Under the pieces are notes generated by a model that was given only the letters and a program-made list of their open reading frames with translations, searched no databases and was not told the origin of the DNA. From contig DAOUCP010000085.1 of NCBI GenBank assembly GCA_034432155.1, forward strand, positions 1 to 64,000: DNA of 64,000 bases. The letters run 5' to 3'. Positions 43,534 to 51,521 of this stretch are shown here, piece by piece. Each line of letters opens with the position of its first letter. Position 1 is the stretch's first letter. Source of the DNA: DAOUCP01 sp034432155 (GTDB lineage: Bacteria; Chloroflexota; Anaerolineae; Epilineales; Epilineaceae). The translations under genes were made by a program, and so were the position numbers.

Positions 43534-44885
43534 TCGACGCCCTGGTGATCGCCAACGACCTCGTCGGCGAACGCATGGCCGGCCCGGCGATTCGGGCGCT
43601 GGAGCTCAGCCGCGCCATCCACGGCGCCGGGCTCTCGGTGGCGCTGGCCGTCCCGGGGCCGGTGGCGAGTTCCGAGGCGTTCCCGCTTCTGAGCTACGAC
43701 ACTCCCGGTCGCCGGCTGCGGGAGGCTGCCGCGGAAGCCAAGGCCATCGTCGCGCAGGGCTTGGTGCTGTCCCACTATCCCTTCCTGGCGGCGATGGACC
43801 GGCCGCTGGTGATCGATATCTACGATCCCTTCGTGCTCGAGAATCTGGCAGCCCGAGCCCATCAGACACGGCCGACACGTACCCGCAGCCACTGGAGCGA
43901 TCTGGAGGCTCTCGTCGGCCAGCTCCGCCGTGGTGACTTCTTCGTCTGCGCCAGCGAACGCCAACGCGACTATTGGCTTGGCCTGCTCACGGCCCTGGGG
44001 CGGGTCAATCCTGCCACCTACGATGCCGATCCCAGCCTGCGACGGCTGATCGACGTCGTGCCCTTCGGGTTGCCGGAACAGCCGCCTGGAGCGGCCGGGC
44101 CAGCAGCCCGAGGTGTACTGCCAGGCATCGACGGCGGGAGCTTCCTAGTGTTGTGGGGTGGCGGCATCTGGAACTGGCTGGACCCGTTGACCCTCATCCG
44201 GGCGGTGGCCGAGGTGGCAACGGACCGGCCAGAGCTGCGGCTGCTGTTCATGGGCACCGGCGCGCCCACACGCTTCCCGCCTGATACCAGCATGTCCGGG
44301 CGGGCCCGCTCGCTCGCCGCCGAGTTGGGCCTGCTTGGCCGTGTTGTGCACTTCGATCCCGGGTGGATTCCGTACGGCCAGCGGGCTGGACACCTTCTCG
44401 AGGCTGACGTGGGCGTCAGCTTTCACCAACCCCACATCGAGACCCATTTCGCCTTTCGGACCCGGATCATGGACTACATCTGGGCCGGCCTGCCAATGCT
44501 GGTTACCGGCGGCGACGTGCTGGCCGATCTCGTTTGCCGCGAGGGCCTAGGCGAGGTGGTACCCCCCGGCGACGTCGGGGCCACGGTGAAAGCGTTGCGC
44601 GCGCTGCTCGAGCGGCCGGGGGGCAAGAGCGCCTACGCCGAGGCGTTTGCACGGCTACGCCCCGCTATGACCTGGTCCCGGGCGGCGGAACCACTCCTCG
44701 GCTTCCTGCGCCAGCCCCGGCGGGCGCCGGACACGCCCCCGGCCACGGCCGGCGTCGTTGATGTGCCGGCCACCACATGGCGTCAGCTCCCACGCCGCAG
44801 CCTCGAGGTTCTGCGCGAGGGCGGTCCCTTGCTGCTGGCCGAAGAGGCGATCCGCTACCTGCGCTGGCTCAGGCGCGGCCGCTAG
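43530..44885 (+). CDS. GT-B glycosyltransferase (family 4-like)
   Basis: 451 residues. The GT-B C-terminal half is recognisable: WGGGIWNWLDPLTLIRAV, GWIPYGQRAGHLLEADVGVSFH and the RIMDYIWAGLPMLVT donor-binding region. A similar layout is found in glycosyltransferases of surface polysaccharide clusters. The ATG overlaps the methyltransferase stop (ATGA). The last codons (YLRWLRRGR) belong to the first of three 34-bp tandem repeats that run on beyond the stop codon. This ends the tightly coupled five-gene block. Confidence 0.85.
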   Translation: MIDALVIANDLVGERMAGPAIRALELSRAIHGAGLSVALAVPGPVASSEAFPLLSYDTPGRRLREAAAEAKAIVAQGLVLSHYPFLAAMDRPLVIDIYDPFVLENLAARAHQTRPTRTRSHWSDLEALVGQLRRGDFFVCASERQRDYWLGLLTALGRVNPATYDADPSLRRLIDVVPFGLPEQPPGAAGPAARGVLPGIDGGSFLVLWGGGIWNWLDPLTLIRAVAEVATDRPELRLLFMGTGAPTRFPPDTSMSGRARSLAAELGLLGRVVHFDPGWIPYGQRAGHLLEADVGVSFHQPHIETHFAFRTRIMDYIWAGLPMLVTGGDVLADLVCREGLGEVVPPGDVGATVKALRALLERPGGKSAYAEAFARLRPAMTWSRAAEPLLGFLRQPRRAPDTPPATAGVVDVPATTWRQLPRRSLEVLREGGPLLLAEEAIRYLRWLRRGR

Positions 44886-44955
44886 GAGCTGCCTGCGCTG
44901 GCTTAGGCGCGACCGCTGGGAGCTACCTCCGCTGGCTCAGGCGTGGCCGCTGGGG
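44855..44955 (+). repeat. 34-bp tandem triplication across the GT stop codon
   Basis: Units 44855-44888, 44889-44922 and 44923-44955 share CT.CCT.CGCTGGCT.AGGCG. The first unit contains the gene's TAG stop; the other two are noncoding copies of the coding 3' end. Confidence 0.9.
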
Positions 44956-45220
44956 CTCCACCGAAGGGCTAGGCGGCTCCTAGTGCGCGTGGACTCGCCT
45001 TTCGCAGAGAGGGTAGCCGTGCCCCCATGGTAGCCGCGGCGCCTGACACGCGCGGACTCGCTAGACCCCAGCCTCACGGCTAGAATCGGGGACGCGGGCC
45101 TGATCTGCGCCCAGGCGTGCCAAGGCGGCCGCAGGACGCGGTGGCCCCCCAGAGCCGTGCCGCAGCGTGTGCCCGCCGCTGGCCTCGCCGGGCCACCGTG
45201 CCCCCGGGACCGATGTCGCC
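44886..45220 (+). other. Intergenic region before the second glycosyltransferase block
   Basis: 335 bases holding two copies of the 34-bp repeat, two GCGCG.GGACTCGC-like segments, and a TAGAAT -10-like box at 45081-45086 without a clear -35. I see no gene here. Confidence 0.55.
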
Positions 45221-46705
45221 ATGCCGAAACGCACCCGTCGCCTGAGGACCTCCGGAAGGCCGGCCGAGCTATCCTCGCTGCATCCTCGACCGGCCGCGGC
45301 CGGGTTGGGCGGGCCGTCGCAGCTTGCCGCAGCCCACCAGCAGGTCGACCTCTCGCCCTCGGCAGTGGCGCCCATCGGATGGTCGAGACCGGCGGGCCAT
45401 GCACAACTCCGCGCCGGTGTCGATGCCTTGCCTGCGGGACGGCCGGAAGACACCGCCGTCGTCATCCTCAACTACAACGGACGCCAGATTCTGCCGACCT
45501 GCGTTGCGTCGGCGCTGCAGTTGACTGGCCTCTCCGGCCCGCCAGCAGTCGTGGTGGTCGACAACGGCTCCACCGATGGTTCCGGCGAGTACGTGCAGCA
45601 CGCATTCCCCGGCATCACCGTTCTTCGCTGGGACGACAACCTAGGATTCGCCGCCGGCAACAACCGTGCCGCCGAGGCCTTGGATCACGAGTTCGTGCTG
45701 TTCGTCAACAATGACACGTGCCTGGCGCCCGATGTGCTGGTCGAGCTTGCCAGACACCTGGGCGGCGAGGTGGCGTGCACCGGCGCCCGGCTGGTCGATT
45801 GGTCGGGCCGCCGTCTGGATTTCGACGGCGGCGGAGCTGCGCTGACGGGACATGGCCACGCCCTGGGGTACGGCCGACTGGCAGGGCAGCCGAGCGGCAA
45901 GCCACGACCGACGCTCTTCTCCTCGGGCGCCGCCATGTTCATCCATCGCCCGACCTTTCTGCGGCTCGGTGGCTTCGACGCCGACTACTTCTGCTACTAC
46001 GAGGATGTGGATCTGGGCTGGCGACTGTGGTTGGCCGGCTATCGCGTGCTCCACCTCGACTCCGCAGTCGTCCGCCATCGCCACGGGGCTACCGCCCGTC
46101 CGCTGCTCGCTGGCCGCCAGCAGCGTATGTACGAACGCAATGCCTTGGCCACGGTGGTCAAGAACGCGAGCGGCGAGCTTCTCGAGCGCCTCCTGCCCGC
46201 CGTCCTTGGCCTGGCCGCGGTCCGCGCCGGCGCGCCGCGGTCGGTGATCCGTGAGGCAGCGGCTCCTGGGCCGTGGTCATGTCCCACGGAGGGTGGGCAG
46301 GCCACGGCCTCGATGGCGGGAGACGCCGATCGAACTCGATCGGAGGCGGGCGAGGTGGCGGTGGCGGCGGGAGGCCCGACACGGCCGGAGGAGCGGCTGC
46401 GATTGCCACTGCCCGGCCCAGGCTGGTCCGGCTGGCCGTACCTGACGCCGCTGGCACTCGACTGGCCGGCGCTGGCGCTTCGGCGAGCCGCCATCCAGGA
46501 GGCACGGCGACGGCCCGACGACGCAATCCTGCCCTTGTTCGCCCAGCCCTACGCACCAGTGCCGCCGGACGGCAGCGGCTGGTGGGCGCTGGTAGAGGCA
46601 GTCGAAGCGTTCGGCCTGCAAGGCGACTTCGGCCCGCTGCCGCGCCGCGCCAGGGCCGTCGCCTGGCTGCAGCGCGCACTTCAGCCGCGAGCCCGACGCC
46701 GATGA
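45221..46705 (+). CDS. Family 2 glycosyltransferase (rhamnosyltransferase-like)
   Basis: 494 residues. The GT-A domain spans about residues 76-330: AVVILNYNGRQ, VVVDNGSTDGS (near 110), FVNNDT (near 162) and the acceptor region FCYYEDVDLGWRLWLAGY (near 260), as in WbbL-like rhamnosyltransferases. A long C-terminal extension (about 385-494) is Pro/Arg-rich and not recognised. The ATG at 45221 is chosen because the preceding codons are Pro/Arg-rich; a GTG at 45167 is possible. Its end overlaps the next gene (ATGA), so both work in the same glycan pathway. Confidence 0.88.
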   Translation: MPKRTRRLRTSGRPAELSSLHPRPAAAGLGGPSQLAAAHQQVDLSPSAVAPIGWSRPAGHAQLRAGVDALPAGRPEDTAVVILNYNGRQILPTCVASALQLTGLSGPPAVVVVDNGSTDGSGEYVQHAFPGITVLRWDDNLGFAAGNNRAAEALDHEFVLFVNNDTCLAPDVLVELARHLGGEVACTGARLVDWSGRRLDFDGGGAALTGHGHALGYGRLAGQPSGKPRPTLFSSGAAMFIHRPTFLRLGGFDADYFCYYEDVDLGWRLWLAGYRVLHLDSAVVRHRHGATARPLLAGRQQRMYERNALATVVKNASGELLERLLPAVLGLAAVRAGAPRSVIREAAAPGPWSCPTEGGQATASMAGDADRTRSEAGEVAVAAGGPTRPEERLRLPLPGPGWSGWPYLTPLALDWPALALRRAAIQEARRRPDDAILPLFAQPYAPVPPDGSGWWALVEAVEAFGLQGDFGPLPRRARAVAWLQRALQPRARRR

Positions 46706-49224
46706 GCCGTCACTCCGCCGACGACCCGGCCGCGCGCCTGGCCGCGCTCGAATCGCAGCTGGCCGGCCAGCGAGCGCGCATCGCCCATCTGGAAGCCGAG
46801 CTCGCCGCCGAGCGGGAGCGGCGCACCGCCGCCGAGCGCGCCGTCCAGCAACGGAGCGCGGAGCTGCACAATCTGGCGGCCACCCTTCGCCAGCGCACCC
46901 AAGAGCTGCGGCTACACGAGGCCAACCTCCGGGCGTGGGAAGCTCGCTGGCGAACGCTCGAGGGTTCTTTGGCGTGGCGTGTCGTCGCTGCCTTGCAAGC
47001 CGCCCGGCGGACCGTGGCACCCCCCGCCAGCCGGCGCGAGCACGCTCTGAGTCAGCTCGGCTGGTGGCTGGGCCTCGGGCACCAGGCCGGCCTGCGGCCC
47101 ACCCTGGCACGCCTCCGGCAGGCGCTGGCAGCTGGTTGGCAACGGCATGCACCCCAGCGGCTCGGCCCTGGCGCATGCCCGTCGTCGGGCCGGCCGGGCG
47201 CGCCGGTCAGCACGATGGAGCGGGTGCCCGCCCGGCAGCCGGAAGCCCGGCCGCTATCCGCCGCGGTCGGTCGCGACGCCATCACCGTGGACATCATCGT
47301 CTGCATCCACAACGCCCAAGCGGACGCCGAGCGCTGTTTGGAGTCGGTCCTTGTCCACAACTCCGCGCCCTATCGCCTCATCCTGGTCGACGACGGCAGC
47401 GAGCCCGCGACGGCAGCCTGGATCCGCTCCACGGCAGAGCGCACCGGCGCCGTCTACCTGCGCAACGAACAGGCTCGCGGCTACACTCGAGCTGCCAACC
47501 AGGGACTCCGCGCCTCCCGTGGTGCCTACGTCGTGCTCCTGAACAGCGATACCATCGTCACCTCCCAGTGGCTCGATCGCCTGTTGGCCTGCGCGGTCTC
47601 GGACCCCAAGATCGGTCTGGTGGGCCCATTGTCCAACACTGCTTCCTGGCAGTCCGTGCCGGATGTGTTCGACAACGGGGACTGGGCAGCCAATCCGCTC
47701 CCGGCCGGCATGGACCTGGAACACTGGTCAGCCTTGCTGGCAGCAGACTCCGGCCAGCTGTACCCGGAACTGCCCTTCCTCAACGGCTTCTGCCTGCTCA
47801 TCAAGCGTGCCGTGCTCGAGGCCGTCGGTCTCTTCGACGAGCAGCACTTCGGCGAGGGCTACGGCGAGGAGAACGACTTCGCCCTGCGCGCGCGCGCTGC
47901 TGGCTGGCGGCTGGCGGTGGCCGACGATGCCTACGTCTGGCACGCCCAGTCGGCCAGCTACTCCAGCGACCGGCGCCGCGCGCTGTGCACACGGGCCGCA
48001 GAAGAGCTCGTCCGCAAGCACGGCCGGGCAGCCAGCGACCAGGGCGTTCGCATCTGTGCCGAGTCGCTCCTCTTGGCCGGCATCCGGGCACGAGCGCGCG
48101 TGCTCGCCGAGCGGGAGGACTGGCGACAACGCGGGACCGATTGCTTCGCCGGCCGTCGCCTGCTCTTCCTCATGCCCGTCCAGAAGGCCGGCGGCGGCGC
48201 CAATGTCGTCCTCACCGAGGCCCGAGCCATGCAAGCCATGGGCGTCGAGGTGGCGCTCGTCAACTGGCAGAAGTTCCGACACGACTTCGAGGCCAGCTAC
48301 CGGCTCGACATCCCCGTCCTGTACACCACCGAGCACGCCTTCGGCGAGTTCTTGCGCCAGCACGCTGGTGCCTTCGATGCCATGGTGGCCACAGTCTTCT
48401 CGAGCATCCCGGCTCTGGCCGAGGTCGCAACCAGCCCGGAGGGCAGCCATCTGGCGTTCGGTTACTACATCCAGGACTTCGAGCCTTACTTCTTCGCCCC
48501 CGGCAGCGAGCGGTTCCATGCCGCCTGGCGATCGTACACCGCCGTGCCCAACCTCACCCGTTTCACCAAGACCGACTGGCTGCAGCGCGAGCTGGAGGCG
48601 CTGGTCGGCGTTCCTAGCAGCGTGGTAGGCCCGAGTGTCGACGTCGGGCGCTTCCGGCCGCGTCGTCATGGTGTGGGCGAGACAGGCGCGGCGCCGGTCC
48701 GCGTCGTGGCCATGATCCGCCCCGAGACGCCCTACCGGGCGCCGCGCTTGACCATGGAGGTATTGCGCGACGCGGCGCGGGCGTTCGGCTCCGCCATCGA
48801 CATCGTGCTCTTCGGCTGCCGGCGAGAGGACCCTGCCTTCCTTGCGCTGCCTCACGACTTTCCGCACCACCATGCCGGATTGCTCGGGCCCGACGAGGTG
48901 GCGCGGCTGCTCGGAAGCGCAGACGTCTTCGTCGACTACTCCAGCTACCAGGCCATGGGTCTCACGGCGCTAGAGGCCATGGCCTCCGGGGCAGCGGTCA
49001 TTGTGCCCGCTCTCGGCGGCGCCGGCAGCTTCGCCCGTCACGGCCAGAATGCCTTGCTCCTCGACACCACTCAGCCCGCGGCCTGTTTGCAGGCGCTAGC
49101 GCAGCTCGTTCAGGATGCGTCCTTGCGTCACCGTCTGGCCAGCCAGGCGATCGCCGACGCTGTCCGTTACTACCCCGAGGGGCCAGCCTTCCGCATCCTC
49201 GAGGCCTTGTTCGGCCAGGCCTAG
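46702..49224 (+). CDS. Bifunctional glycosyltransferase: coiled coil, GT2 and GT4 domains
   Basis: 840 residues in three parts. Residues about 8-90 form a long Glu/Arg/Ala coiled coil. A GT2 domain (about 192-430) has VDIIVCIHNA, LILVDDGSEP, LLNSDTIV and GYGEENDFALRARAAGW. A GT4-like domain (about 484-835) has LLFLMPVQKAGGGANV, IQDFEPYFF and YSSYQAMGLTALEAMASGAAVIVP. Two catalytic domains in one chain could add two sugars alternately. The start ATG overlaps the preceding stop. The coiled coil may tether it to the export complex or to partner transferases. Confidence 0.92.
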   Translation: MSRHSADDPAARLAALESQLAGQRARIAHLEAELAAERERRTAAERAVQQRSAELHNLAATLRQRTQELRLHEANLRAWEARWRTLEGSLAWRVVAALQAARRTVAPPASRREHALSQLGWWLGLGHQAGLRPTLARLRQALAAGWQRHAPQRLGPGACPSSGRPGAPVSTMERVPARQPEARPLSAAVGRDAITVDIIVCIHNAQADAERCLESVLVHNSAPYRLILVDDGSEPATAAWIRSTAERTGAVYLRNEQARGYTRAANQGLRASRGAYVVLLNSDTIVTSQWLDRLLACAVSDPKIGLVGPLSNTASWQSVPDVFDNGDWAANPLPAGMDLEHWSALLAADSGQLYPELPFLNGFCLLIKRAVLEAVGLFDEQHFGEGYGEENDFALRARAAGWRLAVADDAYVWHAQSASYSSDRRRALCTRAAEELVRKHGRAASDQGVRICAESLLLAGIRARARVLAEREDWRQRGTDCFAGRRLLFLMPVQKAGGGANVVLTEARAMQAMGVEVALVNWQKFRHDFEASYRLDIPVLYTTEHAFGEFLRQHAGAFDAMVATVFSSIPALAEVATSPEGSHLAFGYYIQDFEPYFFAPGSERFHAAWRSYTAVPNLTRFTKTDWLQRELEALVGVPSSVVGPSVDVGRFRPRRHGVGETGAAPVRVVAMIRPETPYRAPRLTMEVLRDAARAFGSAIDIVLFGCRREDPAFLALPHDFPHHHAGLLGPDEVARLLGSADVFVDYSSYQAMGLTALEAMASGAAVIVPALGGAGSFARHGQNALLLDTTQPAACLQALAQLVQDASLRHRLASQAIADAVRYYPEGPAFRILEALFGQA

Positions 49225-49465
49225 CCGTCGGCAGCGGCAAGCACCTCACCGCCCGGGCTCGGCCGTCCGCAGCCTCAAGCATGTCTCGCGGCGCGCCCGG
49301 CCGTCCGCAGCAGGAAGAACGCCCCGCCGGCGCCCTCAAACGCCACCGCCATCCGGATCCCCATCTAACCCTCTTGGCGGCGCTGTCGTTCTTCTCATCG
49401 CCGATTCACGTTCGGCCATTACCTGTGCCGCGTGTCGTGCGTCTAATCCGTTGGAGGTGAGCCAC

Positions 49466-51175
49466 ATGAACCGTTTGACCCGTTTTGTCCCCCTTTTCCT
49501 GTTCGCGCTTGTCCTTCTAGCCGCCGGCCCCGTGGCTTACGGCGATGACGCTCCGGCGCCCTCCCCCGCGCCGGTGCAGCCAGAGCGCGTCGCCTGCTTG
49601 CCCATGGGTCTGGCATTGGCGGTCATCAGCCAGGATGGCCTGGTAGCCGACATCTTGCCGGCGCTCCGGCCCGACGCGGCGACGGACAACGCCGAGCGGA
49701 TCATCGTCCTGCCCGGTCCGGGCAAGGCTGGAGCTTGTGCCGAGGTACAGGCCTTCTGGGGGCCCGGCGCTCGCGGCACTGCCGCCGCCGAGGTTCTCGT
49801 TTACCCACGCGACCTCACGAACGCGCTGGCCAATCCCATTGCCGGCGATCGCTTCAAGGAGGAACGCAATGGGCCGTCGATCCATCAGGGACGCCTGCGT
49901 GCGTTGGCCAGGTTCGAGAAGCCGGGCCGCTATCCTCTGGTGGCCATCCTGAAGGTGCGGGCCGAACGACCGGCTTCGACGGCGGCTCGGCCGGAGGCGC
50001 GGGAGGACGCGATTCGCGTGCCCTTCGTCGTCCAGGTGCTGGACCAACCGCAGCCACAGCCGTTTGGCGCCATTGAGGGCGTCGTAGTTTGCGCCGATAG
50101 CGGCCAGCCGTTGGCCGGGGCCGTCGTCTGGGCAGCCAACAAGCTGCCGGTCTCGGTCACGCCGCCGCGCGATCGGGCTCCCATTGTTGCGCCCCGGCCC
50201 GATGCGGAGTCGCCGGAGCAGGCCGGTGCACCCGTGGAGGGCGCGTATCGGGCCGTTACGGACGAGAAGGGCCACTATCGCATCGAGCTGCCGGCTGGCC
50301 GCTACATCGTGGCAGCGGTGGCGCGCGGCTTCGCCATCCAGTACTACCAAGGCAAAGATGAGCCGCACAACGCGGATCTTGTCCCGGTGAAGCCGCGCCA
50401 GGTTACCGGCGAAATCAACTTCAAGCTGAAGCCTCTCGCGGAGCCGCAGCCGCCCTTCCAGGGCATCATTCGCGGTCAGGTCGTCGGCCAGGGCGCTGGT
50501 CCGCTGGCGGGGGCTCGTGTCATGGCCCAGCCAGCGCGGGCCATCGACCCCGGCGTGCCTCCGCTGGCAACCTTGGACGACGGGCCAGACCCGTCGCTGG
50601 CGACGGGCTTCACCGCGGTCACCGATGGCAATGGGCGTTACGAGATCAAGGTGCCGGCGGGGAAGTACCTGGTGATGGCCAAGGCGGAGGGCTACGATGT
50701 CCAGTGGTTCAAGAACGCCGATAGCCCCGACAAGGCCACGGTGATCGCCATTAGCCCGGAGCAGCCCGAGGCCAACCACGTGAACTTCGAGCTCAAGCGT
50801 ACCGTGGTGCCGCCGGTGTCTGGCATTGCCGGAAAGGTGGTGCGGCTGACCGTGGGCGCCGATGCTCCGCAGCCCGTGGCAGGAGCGCTGGTGCTTGTGG
50901 CGCGGCGCATCGCCGACCCCAACAGCGCGGCCCTTAGGTTCGACGTCGTGGCCAAGGGCCAGACGGACCGCGAGGGCCTGTACAGCATCCCGGTGAAGCC
51001 CGGGGAGTACGTGGTGGGAGTGGTGCTCTCCCGCGCCGAGAACATCCGCGAGTCGCGCATCTTCTGGTTCAAGGGGACCTTCGAGCTTGAGGAGGCGTCG
51101 GCGGTGACCGTTCTCGAGGGTGCGATCACCGGCGACATCAACTTCGAACTGCCGGCCACGAGCACGGCGCCGTAG
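49466..51175 (+). CDS. Secreted protein with three carboxypeptidase-regulatory-like domains
   Basis: 569 residues with a Sec signal peptide (about 1-26). An N-terminal region of unknown fold is followed by three Ig-like carboxypeptidase-regulatory repeats. They show the order G.V....G.PLAGA.V, then T...G.Y.I..PAGKY.V.A and a QYYQ/QWFKN/FWFK segment after each, suggesting a specialised subfamily. Such domains act as structural spacers on surface proteins. No catalytic domain or membrane anchor is seen. The ATG at 49466 has GGAGGTGA six bases upstream, so the longer frame from 49115 is rejected. It is followed by a good terminator. Confidence 0.85.
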   Translation: MNRLTRFVPLFLFALVLLAAGPVAYGDDAPAPSPAPVQPERVACLPMGLALAVISQDGLVADILPALRPDAATDNAERIIVLPGPGKAGACAEVQAFWGPGARGTAAAEVLVYPRDLTNALANPIAGDRFKEERNGPSIHQGRLRALARFEKPGRYPLVAILKVRAERPASTAARPEAREDAIRVPFVVQVLDQPQPQPFGAIEGVVVCADSGQPLAGAVVWAANKLPVSVTPPRDRAPIVAPRPDAESPEQAGAPVEGAYRAVTDEKGHYRIELPAGRYIVAAVARGFAIQYYQGKDEPHNADLVPVKPRQVTGEINFKLKPLAEPQPPFQGIIRGQVVGQGAGPLAGARVMAQPARAIDPGVPPLATLDDGPDPSLATGFTAVTDGNGRYEIKVPAGKYLVMAKAEGYDVQWFKNADSPDKATVIAISPEQPEANHVNFELKRTVVPPVSGIAGKVVRLTVGADAPQPVAGALVLVARRIADPNSAALRFDVVAKGQTDREGLYSIPVKPGEYVVGVVLSRAENIRESRIFWFKGTFELEEASAVTVLEGAITGDINFELPATSTAP

Positions 51176-51211
51176 GCATGGTGCGGTAGTGGGGTAACCA
51201 GTCCTGCAGAC

Positions 51212-51253
51212 AACGGCGGGCCTCGCCTGAGGCGGGGACCGCCGTTTGTTGTT
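51212..51253 (+). terminator. Rho-independent terminator
   Basis: A stem of about 15 bp (AACGGCGG...CCTCGCC paired with GGCGGGG...CCGCCGTT, one wobble) with a TGA loop is followed by TTTGTTGTTCT. It ends transcription of the secreted protein gene. Confidence 0.85.
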
Positions 51254-51315
51254 CTCCGAAGTCGCCCGTCACACGCTGCCAGACGCCGCCTTGGGTCGGA
51301 AGCCGCCACCATACC

Positions 51316-51455
51316 GCCGGCGCCAACGCCGCTCCTGCTCAGCCGCCGCGCATCCGGGGCCAGCCACTGACGCCCCTGGACCCTGTGCCATATAGGCAAA
51401 CCGCCGCCGCGCAGCCGGCGCCAACGCCGCTCCTGCTCAGCCGCCGCGCATCCGG
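51316..51455. repeat. 42-bp direct repeat, copies 98 bases apart
   Basis: The segments 51316-51357 and 51414-51455 look identical, beginning GCCGGCGCCAACGCCGC and ending CGCGCATCCGG. They lie just beyond the 3' end of the acyl-CoA synthetase gene. The intervening 56 bases differ, so this is a spaced rather than tandem repeat. Confidence 0.8.
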
Positions 51456-51521
51456 CGCTCGCCCCACTCCCGCTGACCACCACCACCCGGCAAGCGCCAC
51501 CGCTCGCGCGCCCGCCGCACC

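Larger units (their letters stand above)
51176..51521. other. Intergenic region with terminator and spaced direct repeat
   Basis: 346 bases between convergent genes. It contains a terminator (51212-51253) and two copies of a 42-base sequence 98 bases apart. The rest shows no gene. Confidence 0.65.

Noticed and set aside
49517..50779. 420-residue minus-strand frame
   Set aside because: Antisense to the secreted three-domain protein, which has a signal peptide, ribosome-binding site and recognisable domains.
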